From contig NZ_BCQR01000066.1 in the NCBI RefSeq assembly GCF_001552175.1, forward strand, positions 1-55,745: a stretch of DNA of 55,745 bases. The letters run 5' to 3'. The stretch's first letter is position 1, and every line of letters starts with the position of its first letter. The position numbers and the translations under genes were made by a program. Under the pieces are notes generated by a model, which had not been told where the DNA came from, searched no databases, and was given only the letters and a program-made list of their open reading frames with translations. The stretch comes from Actinomadura kijaniata NBRC 14229 (lineage in GTDB: Bacteria; Actinomycetota; Actinomycetes; Streptosporangiales; Streptosporangiaceae). Shown here piece after piece: positions 1 through 9,896 of this stretch.

Positions 1-41
1 CGGCGCTGCCGCACCCCTCCCCGCCGCCGGGCTCGCGCGCG

Positions 42-578
42 GTGACGCTGCGCGACGGCACGCGCGTGCTGGTGCGGCCGGTCGCGCGCGGCGACGCCGA
101 GGCGGTGCGGGCGATGCACGAGCGCTGCTCGCTGGACAGCCGGCGGATGCGGTACTTCAGCCCCAAGCCGTCCCTGTCGCGGCGGTCGTTCGAGCTGTTC
201 TGCGACCCGGCGCACGGGCTGACGCTCGTCGCCGAGGGCCCCGACGGGTCGGTGCTGGCGCTGGCGCACCTGATCCACGTGCTGGACCCGGGCGTGGCGG
301 AGCTGGCGTTCCTGGTGGAGGACGCCTGGCAGGGCCGCGGGCTCGGCCGGGCGCTGGCCGGGCTGCTGCTGGGGCTCGGCCGGGAACGCGGCCTGGTCGA
401 GCTGCGGGCGACCGCGCTCGGCGAGAACGTCCGGATGCGGCGGCTGCTGGCCTCGCTGGGCGGCCGGACCCGCCGCACCGGGGAGCCCGGCGTGGTGGAG
501 GTGCGGATGCGGCTGGACGGCCGCTTCGCCGCGCCGGGCGCCGTGGACCCCGGCCCCGGGGGCGCGCTGGCAGGATAG
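42..578 (+). CDS. GNAT-family N-acetyltransferase, possibly 5'-truncated by window edge
   Basis: A 178-residue GNAT-fold acetyltransferase expected to transfer acetyl from acetyl-CoA to an amine; the substrate is unknown. The N-terminus (LRDGTRVLVRPV) is the usual first strand, and the acetyl-CoA loop is seen as QGRGLGRALAG around residues 97-107. A GTG start at 42 is used, but the frame is open back to the window edge and no clear ribosome site precedes it, so the true start could lie further left. Six bases separate it from the following methyltransferase gene, suggesting co-transcription. Confidence 0.8.
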   Translation: MTLRDGTRVLVRPVARGDAEAVRAMHERCSLDSRRMRYFSPKPSLSRRSFELFCDPAHGLTLVAEGPDGSVLALAHLIHVLDPGVAELAFLVEDAWQGRGLGRALAGLLLGLGRERGLVELRATALGENVRMRRLLASLGGRTRRTGEPGVVEVRMRLDGRFAAPGAVDPGPGGALAG

Positions 579-584
579 GGGCCC

Positions 585-1370
585 GTGAGCGGCATCTACG
601 ACGATCCCTGGGCCTACGAACTGGCGTGCGCGTTCCGCGACGTGACCACCGAGGTGGACGTGCTGCTGGACTGGTGCGGGCGGCACCGGCCGGGCGGCGC
701 GCCGCCCCGCACCGTGCTGGAGCTGGCGGCCGGGCCCGCCGAGCACGCCCGCGAGTTCGCCCGGCGCGGGCTGCGGGCGACCGCGCTCGACCTGCACCCG
801 GCCATGTGCGCGCACGCCGACCGGGTCGCGCGGACGGCGGGGCTGGAGATCGAGGTCGTGCAGGAGGACATGACGGCGTTCGCGCTGGGCCGCCGGTTCG
901 ACCTGGTGGTGACCATGCTGGACTCCACCTCGCACCTGATGACGCTGGAGGCGTTCACCGCGCACCTGGACCGCGTCGCCGAGCACCTGGCCGACGACGG
1001 CCTGTACGTGCTGGAGATGTCGCACCCCCGCGACCGGCTCGGCGACGACCCGAGCGTGTCCACCGCCTGGACGGTGGAGCGCGACGGCGTCCGCGCCACG
1101 GTCCGCTGGGGCGAGCCGGCCGACCGGCTGGACCCGGTCACCCAGATCGCCGACGACCACGTGACCATGGTGATCGAGGAGGCCGGGACGACCCGGGTGA
1201 TCCGCGACATGGTGCCCTACCGGTTCTGGTCGGCGACCGAGCTGGAGGCGGCGGTCCGGCTGTCGGGCGCGCTGGAGCCGGTGGCGCGCCACGGCGACTT
1301 CGCCGACGTGGACCTGCGCGACCCGAAGGCGTGGCGGATGATCACCGTGTTCCGGCGCGCGGGCCGGTGA
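585..1370 (+). CDS. Class I SAM-dependent methyltransferase
   Basis: A 261-residue Rossmann-fold methyltransferase. Motif I is VLELAAGPAEHA (near residue 45), the acidic end of strand 2 is ALDLHP, and EDMTAF follows as the next SAM-contacting segment. The second half (VRWGEPADRLDPVTQIADDHVTM region) matches the beta-rich cap seen in small-molecule methyltransferases. The GTG start lies 6 bases after the acetyltransferase stop. The substrate cannot be told from sequence. Confidence 0.85.
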   Translation: MSGIYDDPWAYELACAFRDVTTEVDVLLDWCGRHRPGGAPPRTVLELAAGPAEHAREFARRGLRATALDLHPAMCAHADRVARTAGLEIEVVQEDMTAFALGRRFDLVVTMLDSTSHLMTLEAFTAHLDRVAEHLADDGLYVLEMSHPRDRLGDDPSVSTAWTVERDGVRATVRWGEPADRLDPVTQIADDHVTMVIEEAGTTRVIRDMVPYRFWSATELEAAVRLSGALEPVARHGDFADVDLRDPKAWRMITVFRRAGR

Positions 1371-1406
1371 CGGGCCGGTGACCGCGCCCCGTTCCGGCCC
1401 GCGCCG

Positions 1407-1435
1407 TTGACATCAATTCCGAAATTCCGTAATTT
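1407..1435 (+). promoter_or_regulatory. Consensus promoter of a leaderless M23 peptidase gene
   Basis: A perfect -35 hexamer TTGACA (1407-1412), a 17-base spacer and a good -10 hexamer TAATTT (1430-1435). Transcription would begin about 7 bases on, at or next to the ATG at 1443, so the mRNA would have essentially no leader. The TTG of the -35 box is in frame with the gene and could be mis-called as a start codon. Confidence 0.75.
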
Positions 1436-1439
1436 CGGA
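1418..1439. promoter_or_regulatory. Perfect inverted repeat overlapping the -10 box (probable operator)
   Basis: The arms TCCGAAATT (1418-1426) and AATTTCGGA (1431-1439) are perfect 9-bp complements around CCGT. The repeat fills the spacer and covers the -10 box, the classical position for a repressor site. It is markedly AT-rich for this genome. The cognate regulator is not identified. Confidence 0.7.
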
Positions 1440-2299
1440 GGCATGAGGATTCCGCGTGCCCTGTCCCGGTTCGGAACGCCGTCGGTGCTGGTCGGCATCG
1501 CGGTGACGCTCACCCAGCCGCTGCACGGCGTCGGGGGGCTCGGCGCGGCCGGGTTCGCGCTCATCCTGGCCGGCCTGGTGCTGGCCTTCCTGCCGACCCG
1601 GCCCGCCGGGCGCGCCCCGGTCCCGCTGCGCTCCCCCGTCGAGGGGCGGTGGGTCCCGGTCAACAGCCCGGCCGACAAGGTCCCCAGCCACGGCACCCAC
1701 GAGCTCGGCCAGACCTACGCGATCGACCTGGTGCACGCGCCCGACCCGGACGCGGAGTGGAGGCCGGTGCGGTCCGGCGTGGTCGGGGCGCGGGCGGAGG
1801 CGTTCCCGGCGTTCGGGCGGCCCGTCCACGCGCCCGCCGACGGCGTGGTGGTCGCGGTCTCGGGGTGGCAGCGCGACCACCGGGCCCGCAACACCTGGCC
1901 CGGACTGCTCTACCTGCTGGTCGAGGGCATGGTCTTCCGGTCGCCGCTGTCGCTGGCGACGCTGTCGGCGGGCCGGTTCGTGATCGGCAACCACGTCACC
2001 CTCGACCTGGGCGACGGCGTGCACGCGGTCCTCGCGCACCTGCGGCGCGGCTCGGTCCGGGTCCGCAGGGGGCAGCGGGTGGCGGCGGGCGAGGTGCTGG
2101 GCGAGGTCGGCAACTCCGGCAACTCCTCCGAGCCGCACCTGCACTTCCACCTGATGGACCGGGCCCGGCCGATGCTCGCGCAGGGGCTGCCGTTCGCCTT
2201 CGAGTACCTCGACGACGACGGCGCGCGCCACACGGGCGTGCCGGGCGGGCGCAGGCCGTTCACCGCGCCCGCCGCGGACACCGCCCGGCGGGACGCGGC

Positions 2300-3571
<1,272 letters not shown>

Positions 3572-3576
3572 GACTG

Positions 3577-3601
3577 CCTCCGCGCTGGGTCACGCCGGAG
3601 G
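3577..3601 (-). promoter_or_regulatory. RBS-masking hairpin of glyA leader
   Basis: On the minus strand the glyA ribosome site GGAGG (plus-strand 3577-3581) can pair with CCTCC (plus-strand 3597-3601), with the pairing extended by flanking CG pairs. The hairpin lies between the aptamer and the start codon, which fits a riboswitch expression platform acting on translation. Confidence 0.6.
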
Positions 3602-3633
3602 CGCGTGGCGGGCACCCCCGGCTGAGGGGCCCG

Positions 3634-3711
3634 TACACCCAGGCGCGCGGTGTCCGGACATGGTTCGCTCCCCGGTGGTGTCTCCACCTTGACCGCGCCA
3701 GTCGCGTCCGG
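3634..3711 (-). promoter_or_regulatory. ZTP (pfl-type) riboswitch aptamer
   Basis: Read 5' to 3' on the minus strand, the leader holds the conserved ZTP/pfl blocks in order: GCGACTGGCG, then AGGTGG-loop-CCACC followed by GGGGAGCGA, and finally CGCCTGGG (plus-strand 3638-3645) in the 3' pseudoknot arm. Established knowledge: pfl RNAs bind ZTP/ZMP and commonly control glyA, folD and purine genes. A -10-like TATGCT at plus-strand 3714-3719 would start transcription at about 3707, right at the aptamer. Identification is by remembered consensus, not by a covariance search. Confidence 0.85.
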
Positions 3712-3746
3712 CAAGCATAGCGGGCCCCCGCGGCGCGGGGACGCCG

Positions 3747-3789
3747 ACGGCCCGGTTCCCTCCCCCGTGCGGGGGCGGGACCGGGCCGT
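3747..3789 (-). terminator. Hairpin terminator after rbpA
   Basis: The arms ACGGCCCGGT (3747-3756) and ACCGGGCCGT (3780-3789) are perfect complements, with further C5/G5 pairing inside. It starts 18 bases beyond the rbpA stop and precedes the glyA leader. There is no U tract, as is common in actinomycete terminators. Confidence 0.65.
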
Positions 3790-3806
3790 CGTGGGGCCGG
3801 GCGGGC

Positions 3807-4178
3807 TCAGCGACCCGCGGCCTCCATGGCGCGCTTGACGGCGGCGCGCTTCTCGCGGAGCTTGGCGAGCGCCTCCTCCAGGATCGCCTCGCCGTCGGCG
3901 TCGCTGCGGCGCTCCTTGACGTACGCCAGGTGCGTCTTGTAGGGCTCGGTCTTCGGCGGGGCCGGGGGGTTGTCCTTGTCCTGCCCGGCCGGGAACCCGC
4001 ATCGCGGGCAGTCCCACGTGTCGGGGACCGCGACGTCGGTCGCGAAGCTCGGACGGGTCTCGTGCCGGTTGGCACAGTAGAAGGTCACCCAGACCCGGGG
4101 GGCCGCGTCGCCGCGCTCGGCCTCTCCCATCGGGCCGGCCCCGACACGGCTGCCCCGAATCGCGTTGCCACTACCCAC
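3807..4178 (-). CDS. rbpA: RNA polymerase-binding protein RbpA
   Basis: A 123-residue actinobacterial transcription factor that binds sigma-A-type factors and RNA polymerase and stabilises the open complex. The N-terminus MGSGNAIRGSRVGAGPMGE, the core WDCPRCGFPAGQ and the sigma-interacting tail YKTHLAYVKERRSDADGEAI follow the Streptomyces form. CxxC plus an upstream Cys/His (FYCANRHE) is the zinc site of that version. GTG start with GAGGAG upstream. It lies downstream of secG, separated by a strong hairpin. Confidence 0.95.
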   Translation of the reverse strand: MGSGNAIRGSRVGAGPMGEAERGDAAPRVWVTFYCANRHETRPSFATDVAVPDTWDCPRCGFPAGQDKDNPPAPPKTEPYKTHLAYVKERRSDADGEAILEEALAKLREKRAAVKRAMEAAGR

Positions 4179-4209
4179 GGACTACTCCTCGCATCTGTAT
4201 GCCGCCCGT

Positions 4210-4243
4210 CCGTCCGCGCCTCCCGAGGGAGAGGCGCGGACGG
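4210..4243 (-). terminator. Strong hairpin between secG and rbpA
   Basis: The perfect 13-bp arms CCGTCCGCGCCTC (4210-4222) and GAGGCGCGGACGG (4231-4243) enclose an 8-base loop. The position after the secG stop and before the rbpA ribosome site suits a terminator or an attenuator that lowers read-through into rbpA. Confidence 0.65.
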
Positions 4244-4298
4244 GCGCGGCGATCGTACGTGTTCTTCGGCCGCTCGGCCGACGTCCTGGCCCGCCCCG

Positions 4299-4529
4299 TC
4301 AGCTCTTGAACAGCAGTCCGAGCGTGATGATCGAGGCGAACCAGATCACGCCGGTTCCCACCGTCAGCCGGTCGAGGTTGCGCTCGACCACCGACGATCC
4401 GCCCAGGGAGGACGAGATGCCGCCGCCGAACATGTCGGACAGCCCGCCGCCCTTGCCCTTGTGCATCAGGACGAGGACCACCATCAGCAGGCTCGTGATG
4501 ATGAGCACGATGGACGTTGCGATGATCAC
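4299..4529 (-). CDS. secG: Preprotein translocase subunit SecG
   Basis: A 76-residue protein with two membrane segments (about 2-22 and 56-74) joined by a glycine-rich loop (MHKGKGGGLSDMFGGG), the hallmark of SecG, which assists SecYEG/SecA protein export. GTG start with only a weak ribosome site. It sits downstream of tpiA as in other actinobacteria. The 162-bp gap before it holds a small GC hairpin at 4551-4569, possibly a weak attenuator. Confidence 0.95.
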   Translation of the reverse strand: MIIATSIVLIITSLLMVVLVLMHKGKGGGLSDMFGGGISSSLGGSSVVERNLDRLTVGTGVIWFASIITLGLLFKS

Positions 4530-4678
4530 AGTTCAGCGCCTTTTCTGGCCACCCCCGCTGGCGCGGGGTTTCTCATATGCAAGGACGGAGGATCGAGCCG
4601 GACGGTTTACCCGTCAGCTACGAAGGGTACGACGAACTCTTCGCTGGTTCGGCAGGAACCCCCGGGACACGCCCGAAT

Positions 4679-4694
4679 TGATCAGATCTGATCA
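4679..4694. repeat. 16-bp perfect palindrome at the tpiA stop
   Basis: TGATCAGATCTGATCA reads the same on both strands and includes the TGA stop codon of tpiA. It is very AT-rich for the surroundings. It could be a protein-binding site or a short stem-loop; its role is unknown. Confidence 0.6.
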
Positions 4695-5486
4695 GACCGG
4701 GAGGTCCCGGTACCGGCAGATCTTGACGAATTCACCCGCGTCGAGGCTGGCACCACCGACCAACGCGCCGTCCACGTCGGCCTGGGCCATGATCCCGGCG
4801 ACGTTGCTCCCCTTGACCGACCCGCCGTACAGGATACGCACATGGTCGGCGGTCTCGGCGTCGTAGAGCTCGCCGACACGGCCGCGGATCGCGGCGCAGA
4901 CCTCCTGGGCGTCCTGCGGGGTGGCGACCTCGCCGGTGCCGATCGCCCACACCGGCTCGTAGGCGATCACGAGGGTGCGGACCCGGTCGGCGGGGATCTT
5001 CTCCAGCGCGCCATCGACCTGCTTGAGGCAGTACCCGACGTGCTCGCCCGCCTGCCGGACCTCCAGGCCCTCGCCGACGCAGACGATCGGGGTGATCTCG
5101 TTGGCGATGGCGGCCCGGGCCTTGGCGTTGACCAGGGCGTCGTCCTCGTGGTGGTACTGGCGGCGCTCGGAGTGGCCGACGGTGACGTAGGCGCAGCCGA
5201 GCTTGGCCAGCATGGCGCCGGAGATCTCGCCGGTGTAGGCGCCCGAGGCGTGCGGGGAGACGTCCTGCGCGCCGTACCGGATGCGCAGCTTGTCGGCGTC
5301 CACCAGGGTCTGCACCGAGCGGATGTCGGTGAACGGCGGCAGCACCGCGATGTCGACGGCGTCGTGGTCGGTGTCCTTCAGGGCGAACGCCAGCTTCTGC
5401 ACCAGCGCGATCGCCTCGAAGTGGTTGTTGTTCATCTTCCAGTTGCCGGCCATCAGCGGCTTACGGGAAGGGGTCTTGGGTGCCAT
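4692..5486 (-). CDS. tpiA: Triosephosphate isomerase
   Basis: A 264-residue TIM-barrel enzyme interconverting dihydroxyacetone phosphate and glyceraldehyde 3-phosphate. Catalytic segments: GNWKMN (Lys), YVTVGHSERR (His), AYEPVWAIGTG (Glu and flexible loop) and ILYGGSVKGSN (phosphate binding). ATG 5486 lies 5 bases after the pgk stop, with GGAGG inside the end of pgk, so the two are translationally coupled in the gap-pgk-tpiA-secG operon. Confidence 0.97.
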   Translation of the reverse strand: MAPKTPSRKPLMAGNWKMNNNHFEAIALVQKLAFALKDTDHDAVDIAVLPPFTDIRSVQTLVDADKLRIRYGAQDVSPHASGAYTGEISGAMLAKLGCAYVTVGHSERRQYHHEDDALVNAKARAAIANEITPIVCVGEGLEVRQAGEHVGYCLKQVDGALEKIPADRVRTLVIAYEPVWAIGTGEVATPQDAQEVCAAIRGRVGELYDAETADHVRILYGGSVKGSNVAGIMAQADVDGALVGGASLDAGEFVKICRYRDLPV

Positions 5487-5491
5487 GGGGG

Positions 5492-6679
5492 TCAGTCCTC
5501 CAGAGCCTGCAGGCCGGGCAGCGTCTTGCCCTCGAGGTACTCGAGGCTGGCGCCGCCGCCGGTGGAGATGTGGGAGAAGGCGTCCTCGTCGAAGCCGAGC
5601 TGGCGGACGGCCGCGGCCGAGTCGCCGCCGCCGACCACGGTGAACGCGCCGGAGTCGATCAGGCCCTGCGCGACCGCGCGGGTGCCGTGCGCGTAGGGCT
5701 CCATCTCGAACACGCCCATCGGGCCGTTCCAGAAGACCGTCCGGGCGTCGGCGAGGCGGGAGGCGAACAGCTTGCCCGACTCGGGGCCGATGTCCAGGCC
5801 GAGGCGGTCGGCGGGGATGGCGTCGGCGGGCACCGCCTCGTGGTCGGCGTCGGCGGCGAACGCGGTGGCGGCGACGACGTCGACCGGGAGCACGAACTCC
5901 ACACCGCGGTCCTCGGCGCGGCGCAGGTACTCGCGGACGGTGTCGAGCTGGTCCTCCTCCAGGAGGCTCCTGCCGACCTCGTGGCCCTGGGCCTTGAGGA
6001 AGGTGAAGACCATGCCGCCGCCGACCAGGATGCGGTCGGCCTTGCCGAGCAGGTTGTCGATCACGCCGAGCTTGTCGGAGACCTTGGAGCCGCCCAGCAC
6101 GACGGCGTAGGGGCGCTCGACGTCCTCGGTGAGCCTGCGCAGCACCGCGAGCTCGGCGGCGATCAGGTCGCCGGCGGCGTGCGGGAGGCGCCGCGGGACG
6201 TCGTAGACGCTGGCGTGCTTGCGGTGCACCGCGCCGAACCCGTCGCCGACGTACAGCTCGGCGAGGGCGGCGAGCCGGTCGGCGAACGCGCCGCGCTCGG
6301 CGTCGTCCTTGCTGGTCTCGCCCGCCTCGAAGCGCAGGTTCTCCAGCAGGGCGACCTGGCCGTCGGCCAGCCCCTCGGCGGCGGCCCTCGCGGAGTCGCC
6401 GACCACGTCGGAGGCGAAGGCGACGTCGGCGCCCAGCAGCTCGCCCAGGCGCGCGGCGACCGGGGCCAGCGAGAGCTCCGGTCTCACCTCGCCCTTGGGG
6501 CGGCCGAGGTGGGCGCAGACGATGACGCGGGCGCCCCGGTCCAGCAGCTTCTTGATCGTGGGGACGCTGGCCCGGATCCGGCCGTCGTCGGTGATCCGGC
6601 CGTCCTGCAGCGGAACGTTCAGGTCGGTGCGGACGAGCACCCGCTTGCCGCTGACGTCCAGGTCGTCGATGGTGCGCAT
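5492..6679 (-). CDS. pgk: Phosphoglycerate kinase
   Basis: A 395-residue glycolytic kinase making ATP from 1,3-bisphosphoglycerate. The N-terminal signature VLVRTDLNVPL, the substrate segment AHLGRPKGE, the hinge/ADP region GGSKVSDKLGVI and the C-terminal GGGDSAAAV are all present and the length is normal. ATG start. It lies 84 bp downstream of gap and directly upstream of tpiA. Confidence 0.97.
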   Translation of the reverse strand: MRTIDDLDVSGKRVLVRTDLNVPLQDGRITDDGRIRASVPTIKKLLDRGARVIVCAHLGRPKGEVRPELSLAPVAARLGELLGADVAFASDVVGDSARAAAEGLADGQVALLENLRFEAGETSKDDAERGAFADRLAALAELYVGDGFGAVHRKHASVYDVPRRLPHAAGDLIAAELAVLRRLTEDVERPYAVVLGGSKVSDKLGVIDNLLGKADRILVGGGMVFTFLKAQGHEVGRSLLEEDQLDTVREYLRRAEDRGVEFVLPVDVVAATAFAADADHEAVPADAIPADRLGLDIGPESGKLFASRLADARTVFWNGPMGVFEMEPYAHGTRAVAQGLIDSGAFTVVGGGDSAAAVRQLGFDEDAFSHISTGGGASLEYLEGKTLPGLQALED

Positions 6680-6763
6680 CGAACGCGAGGTCCTTCCGTG
6701 AAAAGACGGGTGGAGACACGACCGCCGTGCCCGCGGCGTCCACGGGCACGGCGGGTCAGCGGC

Positions 6764-7768
<1,005 letters not shown>

Positions 7769-8186
7769 GGAACGGCTCTCCTCGTACGTCGTCTCGCCCG
7801 GTGCGCACCGGGCCCGCTAACTACCGTGGATCAGGGGTCTCCCCCGCCTCCGACCCTATCGAATGCGCAGGCCGCGTCCCCACACCGGTGGCCGTGACGC
7901 GGCGGGTGAGTCGCCCTCCCCCGGCCGGGGGACCCCACCTGCGCCGATGGGGGTCTAGACCACGTCGTCTAGACCATTGGCCCGCCGTCCCTGAAAACGC
8001 GGGTCGCACCATCCTGCTTTTCCAACAAACCACCCTTTCCGCAACACAACGGCCTGGTCGGCGGAACGTTCGGCGGACTTCCGGAAAACTTTTCGTCACA
8101 CCGCCCGACACCGGCCGTTTCCGGCTGCCGTGGCAACCTCCGGGGGCGTCCGGGGGTCTCCTGCCACGGGTACGAACGATCTTGGT
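7769..8186. other. Non-coding region upstream of gap
   Basis: About 420 bp without a convincing gene. It holds the gap leader, a -10-like TAGGGT on the minus strand near 7850 and the two TCTAGA-centred palindromes. The stretch from 7980 to 8110 is less GC-rich than its surroundings. No RNA gene was recognised. Confidence 0.6.
7952..7976. promoter_or_regulatory. Two DasR-type (dre-like) operator palindromes upstream of gap
   Basis: GGTCTAGACCA at 7952-7962 and CGTCTAGACCA at 7966-7976 share the core GTCTAGACCA. The Streptomyces DasR (GntR/HutC family) site centres on TGGTCTAGACCA, so both match closely. The centres are 14 bp apart and about 190 bp upstream of the gap start. That a DasR-like regulator of aminosugar use controls glycolysis here is inference. 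Confidence 0.6.
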
Positions 8187-8806
8187 ATGCCCTCCGGTGC
8201 GGCGCTCTCGCCGCCGCCCTGGCCGTCGTCGGCGCGACGACGCTGATCGTCCCGGAAGGCGCCGTCTTCCCGGCGCTGCCGGTGGCCGCGTCCCCGCACG
8301 CGCGCGTCGCGCCGGTCGTCCCCGGGTGCCTGGGCTACAACGGCCTGGACCGCCACAATCCGCCCGCCCAGGTCCGCGCGGGCCGGTTCGCCGTCCCGGC
8401 GCCGCGCCGGTCACCGTGGCGCGCGGCGGCCGCGCCGACCGGGGGGTGGACTGGGCGCCGGCCCCCGGCGGCGGGCAAGGCGCGGGTCGACTTCGTGCGG
8501 GTGCCGCTGCCCGGCGACGGCGCCGAGACGTCGCCCGCGCAGGTGGTGACGGGCTCGCGGACGCCGTCGCGGGGATGGGTCGCCACCGCCCACCGCACCG
8601 CCCGCCCCGCGCCGGTGGTCCGGCTGGGCGGGCGGGGCGAACGCGTGCGGATGCTCACGGTGATCGCGCCGTCCCGGGAGCCGAAGGCCGCGCGGGTGCG
8701 GACCCGGCCGTCGCCGAACGGCGGCCTGCGCATCGAGACCACCGTCGCCGGGCGGCCCCTGACCGTCGAGGCGTCCCCGGACGGAACGCCGCGCCGCCTC
8801 TCCTGA
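8187..8806 (+). pseudogene. Probable decayed gene, perhaps secreted polysaccharide-lyase-like
   Basis: Coding-like GC3 and sensible peptide move between frames. An ATG at 8187 starts a frame that stops after 19 codons; frame 2 then reads a signal-peptide-like ALAAALAVVGATTLIVP and continues to about 8395; frame 1 carries VTVARGGRADRGVDW near 8410-8470; frame 2 resumes and reads GWVATAHRTARPAPVVRL to the stop at 8806. That tail faintly recalls the C-terminal beta domain of heparinase II/III proteins, but this is weak. No single frame gives a complete protein. Sequencing errors are an alternative to decay. Confidence 0.35.
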
Positions 8807-8837
8807 GGCCGCCTCTCCTGAGGCCGCCTCTCCTGAG
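8793..8837. repeat. Three 15-bp tandem repeats
   Basis: The unit gccgcctctcctgag is repeated exactly three times. The first copy contains the TGA that ends the decayed gene. Each unit has a small internal CCTC/GAGG stem. It lies 18 bp beyond the whiA stop on the other strand and may act as a weak convergent terminator. Confidence 0.8.
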
Positions 8838-8855
8838 GCCGCGTCCCGGCGGCCG

Positions 8856-9836
8856 TCAGGGGGCGAGCATGTCGGCGGTGAGGTTGGCCTCGGTGCCGGG
8901 GATGCCCTGGTCCTGGGCGCGCTTGTCGGCCATGGCCAGCAGACGCCTTATACGGCCCGCGATGGCGTCCTTGGTCAGCGGCGGGTCGGCGAGCTGGCCG
9001 AGCTCCTCCAGCGACGCCTGCTTGTGCTCCAGCCGCAGCCGGCCGGCGCTGACCAGGTGCTCGGGGGCCTCGTCGCCGAGGATCTCCAGGGCGCGGGCCA
9101 CGCGGGCCCCGGCGGCGACGGCCGCGCGCGCCGAGCGGCGCAGGTTGGCGTCGTCGAAGTTGGCCAGCCGGTTGGCGGTGGCGCGGACCTCGCGGCGCAT
9201 CCGCCGCTCCTCCCACGCCAGCACGCTGTCGTGCGCGCCGAGGCGGGTCAGCAGGGCGCTGATGGCGTCGCCGTCGCGGACCACGACCCGGTCCACGCCG
9301 CGCACCTCCCGCGCCTTGGCGTGGATCTTCAGGCGGCGGGCCGCGCCGACCAGGGCCAGGGCCGCCTCCGGTCCGGGGCAGGTGACCTCCAGCGACATGG
9401 AGCGGCCCGGCTCGGTCAGCGAGCCGTGCGCCAGGAACGCCCCGCGCCAGGCCGACTCGGCGTCGCAGGCCGCCCCCGCGACCACGTGCCGGGGCAGGCC
9501 GCGCACCGGGCGCCCGTTGTTGTCGATCAGCCCGGTCTGCCGGGCCAGCGACTCGCCGTCGCGGTAGACGCGCACGACGTAGCGGTTGCCCTTGCGGAGT
9601 CCGCTGGGCGCGAGCACGACCACCTCGGAGGTGTGCCCGAACACCTCGGCGATGTCCTTGCGCAGCCGCCGCGCCGCCACCCCGGTGTCGATCTCCGCCT
9701 CGATCACGATCCGGCCGCTGATCAGGTGCAGACCGCCCGCGAACCGCAGCAGCGTGGAGACCTCGGCCTTGCGGCAGCACGGCTTCATCACCGTGAGCCT
9801 GCTCAGCTCGTCCTTCACCACACCGGTCATCGCCAT
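8856..9836 (-). CDS. whiA: Sporulation/cell-division regulator WhiA
   Basis: A 326-residue DNA-binding protein with an N-terminal LAGLIDADG-homing-endonuclease-like fold and a C-terminal HTH. Recognisable parts: VKDELSRL at the start, CCRKAEVSTLLRFAGGLHL, and the C-terminal LEELGQLADPPLTKDAIAGRIRRLL helix-turn-helix. In Streptomyces WhiA works with WhiB to start sporulation septation. Normal length, ATG start. It follows yvcK in the conserved uvrC-rapZ-yvcK-whiA set. Confidence 0.96.
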   Translation of the reverse strand: MAMTGVVKDELSRLTVMKPCCRKAEVSTLLRFAGGLHLISGRIVIEAEIDTGVAARRLRKDIAEVFGHTSEVVVLAPSGLRKGNRYVVRVYRDGESLARQTGLIDNNGRPVRGLPRHVVAGAACDAESAWRGAFLAHGSLTEPGRSMSLEVTCPGPEAALALVGAARRLKIHAKAREVRGVDRVVVRDGDAISALLTRLGAHDSVLAWEERRMRREVRATANRLANFDDANLRRSARAAVAAGARVARALEILGDEAPEHLVSAGRLRLEHKQASLEELGQLADPPLTKDAIAGRIRRLLAMADKRAQDQGIPGTEANLTADMLAP

Positions 9837-9896
9837 ATACGAACCCTCCCCCTATCGAACTCCCAGCAGTCTGGCCGATCCCGGCCGCGCTGGGCG

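Noticed and set aside
1407..1442. TTG at 1407 as start of the M23 gene
   Set aside because: It is the first part of a perfect -35 box, and the intervening 36 bases are promoter and palindrome.
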